From Kluyvera sp036759925 (GTDB lineage Bacteria > Pseudomonadota > Gammaproteobacteria > Enterobacterales > Enterobacteriaceae): a DNA stretch of 64,000 nucleotides. The stretch covers positions 33,259-97,258 of the forward strand of contig NZ_JAPKIB010000017.1 in NCBI RefSeq assembly GCF_036759925.1. The letters run 5' to 3'. A program made the position numbers and the translations under genes. A model generated the notes under the pieces. That model was not told the DNA's origin and did not search any database. It saw only the letters and a list, made by a program, of their open reading frames with translations. Shown here in pieces: positions 60,437 to 64,000 of this stretch. Numbering within the stretch: position 1 is the stretch's first letter; every line of letters starts with the position of its first letter.

Positions 60437-60535
60437 CTAAGCCTTTCCTCGTCCAAGTGCAGCCCCGCACGGTGGGATAATAATCACCACCACGCTAATC
60501 ACGACCAGGCTAATCACTCGTAGAAGGGCTGTCAT
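60437..60535 (-). CDS. ilvL: ilvGMEDA leader peptide IlvL
   Basis: A 32-residue attenuation peptide, MTALLRVISLVVISVVVIII then PPCGAALGRGKA, apparently identical to E. coli. Runs of Leu, Val and Ile codons let the ribosome sense the three branched-chain aminoacyl-tRNAs. Confidence 0.97.
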   Translation of the reverse strand: MTALLRVISLVVISVVVIIIPPCGAALGRGKA

Positions 60536-60888
60536 TTTTGTCTATTCTTGCATCTTGTTCGAAGGAATGCCTACAGAGTTACCACAGACATCACAAAATA
60601 CACAAGTTTTTTTTATGACACCATTGATTACCATGCTAAGGATTATTAGAAAAAGATTTGTTTTATATAGAAAAAATATGAAATGAAAATATTTCACCAT
60701 CTGACGTTCTCCACGCGCAAAAGCGGGGGAGCAAGGCCATAACGTAAAAAAAATGTGTGCATGCTTCCGTGATAAATGAAAATGCATGAAAAGTAGAGAA
60801 AATGATGGAATAAGGCGCATAACTACGCGAATTAACGGATTAATACGACAGCAGGTCGATGCATAATGCCCTTCATCAGGGAGGAATT
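60536..60888. promoter_or_regulatory. ilvL / yifB divergent control region
   Basis: The 353 bases between ilvL and yifB hold the ilvLXGMEDA promoter, next to ilvL (GGCATTCCTTCGAACAAGAT matches the E. coli leader closely), with A/T tracts upstream where E. coli has an IHF-bound activating region. A strong AGGGAGG ribosome binding site precedes yifB. No gene is recognisable in it. Confidence 0.6.
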
Positions 60889-62409
60889 ATGTCACTATCC
60901 GTCGTCTATACGCGCGCAGCTCTCGGCGTGAATGCGCCGCTTATTACCATTGAAGTCCATATCAGCCAAGGGCTGCCGGGGCTAGTGATGGTAGGTCTGC
61001 CGGAAACCACCGTCAAAGAGTCCCGGGATCGGGTTCGCAGTGCAATCATCAATAGCGGTTATACCTTTCCGGCGAAAAAAATCACCATCAACCTGGCGCC
61101 CGCCGACCTGCCGAAAGAAGGTGGTCGATATGATTTACCTATCGCTATTGCGCTCCTGGCAGCTTCTGAGCAGCTTAGCACCCAGAAACTGGGTCAATAT
61201 GAGTTCGTGGGTGAATTGGCGCTTACAGGCGCGTTACGCGGCATTCCTGGGGCTATCTCTGCGGCAATGGAGGCCATCAGCGCCGGGCGTCAGATAGTGC
61301 TCTCCGAAGACGATGCCCCGCTGGTTGGGCTGCTCGGCGGCAATGATTGCCTCATCGCCAGCCATCTTCTGGAGGTTTGTGCGTTTCTGGAAGGGAAGCA
61401 GGAACTGCGGCTTCCACCGGCGGAGATGCCCATCATTGCCGAGGCCGCTGACGATCTGAGCGAAGTCATCGGCCAGCAGCAGGGGAAGCGCGCGTTAGAG
61501 GTGACCGCTGCGGGCGGGCATAATTTATTGCTGATTGGCCCACCGGGCACTGGGAAAACCATGCTTGCCTCCAGACTCAGAGGGCTACTGCCGCCGCTCA
61601 ACGATCGCGAGGCGCTGGAAAGTGCTGCTATCATCAGTCTGGAAAATAGTCGTCGCGTACAGGCTGAGTGGCGTTGCCGACCTTTTCGCGCGCCGCATCA
61701 TAGCGCTTCGTTAACCGCGATGGTGGGCGGAGGATCAATCCCTGCCCCTGGCGAGGTCTCGCTGGCCCATAACGGGATTCTGTTTCTGGATGAATTACCG
61801 GAGTTTGAACGCAGGGTGCTGGATGCATTACGGGAGCCTATCGAGTCGGGCAAGATCCATATTTCACGGACGCGCGCCAAAATCACCTACCCTGCTCGCT
61901 TCCAGCTTATTGCTGCGATGAATCCCAGCCCGACCGGGCACTATGAGGGAAAACACAATCGCTGCACGCCAGAACAGACGCTGCGCTACCTCAATCGCCT
62001 GTCGGGGCCTTTCCTCGACCGTTTCGATTTATCGCTTGAGATCCCCATGCCTCCGCCAGGATTGCTGAGCCAGCCCGTTCGCCATGAAGAGAGTAGCCAT
62101 GAGGTACAATGTCGCGTGATTGCCGCCCATCAGCGACAGTTTTCCCGGCAGGGAAAGCTTAATGCTCATCTCGGTAGCGGTGAAGCAAGAGTACATTGTG
62201 TTCTCAGCGATGAGGATTCACGGTGGCTGGAGCAGACGCTCACGCAACTGGGGCTTTCCATTCGCGCGTGGCAGCGGCTGCTTAAGGTTGCGCGTACGTT
62301 GGCCGATATGGAGGGAGTTGACGCCATTGAGCGTCGACATTTGCAGGAAGCGTTGAGCTACCGCGGCATTGACCGCATGCTCAGCCATCTGCAAACCTTG
62401 CTGCAATAA
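60889..62409 (+). CDS. yifB: YifB, ComM-family Mg-chelatase-like AAA+ ATPase
   Basis: A 506-residue protein of the ComM family. The N-terminal Lon-like domain (AALGVNAPLITIEVHISQGL) is followed by a AAA+ module with Walker A IGPPGTGKTM, Walker B LFLDELPEF and the C-terminal Mg-chelatase part. ComM is a hexameric branch-migration helicase that extends recombination during natural transformation; its role in enterics is less clear. ATG 60889 has a strong ribosome binding site; ten more upstream codons are open. Confidence 0.95.
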   Translation: MSLSVVYTRAALGVNAPLITIEVHISQGLPGLVMVGLPETTVKESRDRVRSAIINSGYTFPAKKITINLAPADLPKEGGRYDLPIAIALLAASEQLSTQKLGQYEFVGELALTGALRGIPGAISAAMEAISAGRQIVLSEDDAPLVGLLGGNDCLIASHLLEVCAFLEGKQELRLPPAEMPIIAEAADDLSEVIGQQQGKRALEVTAAGGHNLLLIGPPGTGKTMLASRLRGLLPPLNDREALESAAIISLENSRRVQAEWRCRPFRAPHHSASLTAMVGGGSIPAPGEVSLAHNGILFLDELPEFERRVLDALREPIESGKIHISRTRAKITYPARFQLIAAMNPSPTGHYEGKHNRCTPEQTLRYLNRLSGPFLDRFDLSLEIPMPPPGLLSQPVRHEESSHEVQCRVIAAHQRQFSRQGKLNAHLGSGEARVHCVLSDEDSRWLEQTLTQLGLSIRAWQRLLKVARTLADMEGVDAIERRHLQEALSYRGIDRMLSHLQTLLQ

Positions 62410-62433
62410 AAAAGGGGCCGAAGCCCCTTTCTC
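62408..62433. terminator. Bidirectional terminator of yifB and maoP
   Basis: GGGGC and GCCCC pair across CGAA, with six A on the left and TTTCTCTT on the right, between the converging stops of yifB and maoP. It acts best on the minus strand (T run). Confidence 0.85.
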
Positions 62434-62772
62434 TTAGTCGTCGCTTTCAGTGTAGTCGTCAGCGCCTTCCATCTGCGGTTTACCACCGGACAGCGTATGG
62501 AAACGCTTAGGACGCTTAATGCGAGTCACATACTTGTGCCATACGCGTTCAGCTTCTGAAGCCGGTTCACGCTCACCGCGGCATACCGCGACGAACTGGT
62601 GTTCCTCATCGGTTGCAGGCTCACGCTTGCCAAGATCGAGTTCGTTAAAGGCAAAGCCATAACGCTCCAGCAGCTGCGCCTCTTTGATGGTGAAGTCACC
62701 ATGACGAGAGAACCCGCGCGGATAATTTTTATTATCGAAAAAACGATTAGTCGTCGTAAAGCTTTCCGCCAT
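62434..62772 (-). CDS. maoP: Ori macrodomain protein MaoP (YifE)
   Basis: A 112-residue acidic protein matching E. coli YifE. MaoP, with its adjacent maoS site, organises the Ori macrodomain of the chromosome. MAESFTTTNRFFDNKNYPRG starts the protein and it ends with a Asp/Glu-rich tail. It is divergent from hdfR, and the 118-base gap between them is where maoS lies in E. coli. Confidence 0.94.
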   Translation of the reverse strand: MAESFTTTNRFFDNKNYPRGFSRHGDFTIKEAQLLERYGFAFNELDLGKREPATDEEHQFVAVCRGEREPASEAERVWHKYVTRIKRPKRFHTLSGGKPQMEGADDYTESDD

Positions 62773-62890
62773 CCTACACGCTCCTAATTCTTTGGCCGAG
62801 CTATTTATGGCGCGGAGTATTAGATACGCTTGACAGAGTGTAAAACAAAAGATTTAAATCATTACGACAAAAAATTTTGCGGAGAAAGCT

Positions 62891-63709
62891 GTGGATACCG
62901 AATTGCTGAAAACTTTCCTCGAAGTGAGCAGAACTCGCCACTTCGGGCGAGCCGCAGAAGCGCTCTATCTGACACAATCTGCGGTGAGCTTTCGTATTCG
63001 TCAGTTAGAAAATCAGCTTGGCGTTAATTTATTTACCCGTCACCGCAATAACATACGGCTGACGGCAGCGGGAGAAAAGCTGCTCCCTTACGCAGAGACG
63101 CTGATGAGTACATGGCAGGCCGCACGTAAAGAGGTCGCCAGTACCTCGCGACATAACGAGTTTTCGATTGGCGCCAGCGCTTCGCTGTGGGAGTGCATGC
63201 TCAATGAGTGGCTAGGAAGGCTCTACCAGGCAGATGATGCCCTGCAGTTTGAAGCGAGAATTGCACAGCGACAGTCGCTGGTGAAACAGCTACATGAGCG
63301 CCAGCTCGATCTGCTGATAACCACTGAAACGCCAAAGATGGATGAATTCAGCAGCCAACTGCTGGGACATTTCACCCTTGAACTATTTTGTGCGACACCG
63401 GCCACCATCAAAGCCGATCTGAATTACCTTCGCCTCGAGTGGGGAGCAGATTTTCAACAACATGAAACCGGGCTTATCGCCAGCGATGATATTCCGTTGT
63501 TGACCACCAGTTCGGCAAGTCTAGCCTATCGCCAACTGCTGCCGTTAAAAGGCTGTACCTGGTTACCAACGTCGTGGGCGCAGGTGCAAAACGGCATATA
63601 CCCAGTTGCTGATGGCTCATCAATTTCGCGGCCTTTATACGCGATCTGGCTGCAAAATAGCGACAAACAAACGCAAATTCGCGACATACTGAAAAACAAC
63701 GTTTTTTGA
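62891..63709 (+). CDS. hdfR: LysR-family regulator HdfR
   Basis: In E. coli HdfR represses flhDC under H-NS control and activates gltBD. The 272 residues match it, with winged helix LLKTFLEVSRTRHFGRAAEA and LTQSAVSFRIRQLENQLG. The start is GTG at 62891, after GGAGAAAG. The C-terminus is shorter than the 279 residues of E. coli and diverges there. Confidence 0.94.
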   Translation: MDTELLKTFLEVSRTRHFGRAAEALYLTQSAVSFRIRQLENQLGVNLFTRHRNNIRLTAAGEKLLPYAETLMSTWQAARKEVASTSRHNEFSIGASASLWECMLNEWLGRLYQADDALQFEARIAQRQSLVKQLHERQLDLLITTETPKMDEFSSQLLGHFTLELFCATPATIKADLNYLRLEWGADFQQHETGLIASDDIPLLTTSSASLAYRQLLPLKGCTWLPTSWAQVQNGIYPVADGSSISRPLYAIWLQNSDKQTQIRDILKNNVF

Positions 63710-63774
63710 TAGTAAAGGAATATAAGCGGCCCGGAGTGAACAGCGATGGGCCTTCAGAAAGGTAAATTTTGGGC

Positions 63775-63804
63775 AAAAAAAATCCTTTGCCTAAGCAAAG
63801 GATT
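63775..63804 (-). terminator. Terminator after trpT
   Basis: On the minus strand AATCCTTTGC and GCAAAGGATT pair across TTAG, followed by eight T. It starts 5 bases after the tRNA-Trp gene and should end the rrn-aspT-trpT transcript. Confidence 0.9.
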
Positions 63805-63809
63805 ATATA

Positions 63810-63885
63810 TGGCAGGGGCGGAGAGACTCGAACTCGCGACACCCGGTTTTGGAGACCGGTGCTCTACCAACTGAGCTACGCCCCT
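63810..63885 (-). tRNA. trpT: tRNA-Trp (CCA)
   Basis: A 76-nt gene starting AGGGGCGTAGCTCAGTTGG, anticodon CCA in GGTCTCCAAAACC, with encoded CCA end. It follows aspT, as at the distal end of rrnC in E. coli. Confidence 0.96.
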
Positions 63886-63910
63886 AAAGACTTCTTAATT
63901 TTTCTTATCA

Positions 63911-63937
63911 TTAAGCCTGCTAATGTAGCAGGCTTAA
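63911..63937. repeat. 12-bp inverted repeat between aspT and trpT
   Basis: TTAAGCCTGCTA and TAGCAGGCTTAA pair perfectly across ATG. In the aspT-trpT transcript it is likely an RNA-processing or stability hairpin; on the minus strand no T run follows. Confidence 0.65.
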
Positions 63938-63948
63938 TTTTAAATAAG

Positions 63949-64000
63949 TGGCGGAACGGACGGGACTCGAACCCGCGACCCCCTGCGTGACAGGCAGGTA
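63949..64000 (-). tRNA. aspT: tRNA-Asp (GTC), 3' part (runs off the window)
   Basis: The 3' 52 bases are present: TACCTGCCTGTCACGCAGG holds the anticodon GTC and the gene ends CGTTCCGCCA. The 5' end lies to the right. In E. coli aspT is the first distal tRNA of rrnC, so an rRNA operon probably lies just outside. Confidence 0.93.

Noticed and set aside
60542..60820. 92-codon frame upstream of ilvL on the minus strand
   Set aside because: It covers the ilvL promoter region, is rich in A/T tracts and has no recognisable domain or ribosome binding site.

Overview
The window comes from a chromosome of the family Enterobacteriaceae. Protein sequences and gene order match the 85-86 min region of Escherichia coli (corA-uvrD-xerC-dapF-cyaA-hemCDXY-tRNAs-wec-rho-trxA-rhlB-gppA-rep-ppiC-ilvC-ilvY ... 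ilvADEMG-yifB-maoP-hdfR-trpT-aspT), read in the opposite orientation. Three REP-type inverted repeats of the form common in Klebsiella and Raoultella, an ERIC element and an intact ilvG point to a Klebsiella-like relative rather than E. coli K-12; the species cannot be fixed from this window alone. The sequence contains one run of 98 N (14446-14543) inside a tRNA-Pro gene.

Layout. 1-9.5 kb: corA (5' part), uvrD with a LexA box, the xerC operon (lptM-dapF-yigA-xerC-yigB), cyaY and the class I adenylate cyclase cyaA. 9.9-14.3 kb: hemCDXY and, converging on it, the small RNA GlmZ. 14.4-15.2 kb: the argX-hisR-leuT-proM type tRNA operon, with tRNA-Pro present twice in tandem. 15.2-29.6 kb: the threonine transporter gene thrP and the complete 12-gene enterobacterial common antigen cluster (wecA-wzzE-wecB-wecC-rffG-rffH-wecD-wecE-wzxE-wecF-wzyE-wecG). 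29.8-34.7 kb: rho, trxA, rhlB and gppA. 34.7-40.5 kb: accessory genes among rep and ppiC: a LysR regulator with a resorcylate/dihydroxybenzoate-type decarboxylase, a second parvulin, and an Rrf2 regulator with a DUF1360 membrane protein. 40.6-43.3 kb: ilvC and ilvY, with an ERIC element between them.

43.4-53.7 kb is the main accessory region and separates ilvY from ilvA, which are neighbours in E. coli. It holds a plus-strand dhaK-dhaL pair and fabV (triclosan-insensitive enoyl-ACP reductase), then a converging eight-gene operon: galactitol-type PTS EIIA, EIIB and EIIC, a PRD regulator, a class II aldolase, a second DhaK and DhaL, and an HPr-like protein. I infer a route in which the PTS imports and phosphorylates a sugar, the aldolase cleaves it, and DhaKL phosphorylates the released dihydroxyacetone-like ketone. 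Substrate and phosphodonor are unknown. 54-60.5 kb is the ilvLXGMEDA operon with its attenuator. 60.9-64 kb holds yifB, maoP, hdfR, trpT and the start of aspT, which in E. coli lies at the end of rrnC.

Most of the window is conserved core genome. The second-look material is the PTS-aldolase-DhaKL-HPr operon, the decarboxylase pair, the tandem parvulins, the Rrf2/DUF1360 pair, the repeats and the tRNA-Pro assembly gap.
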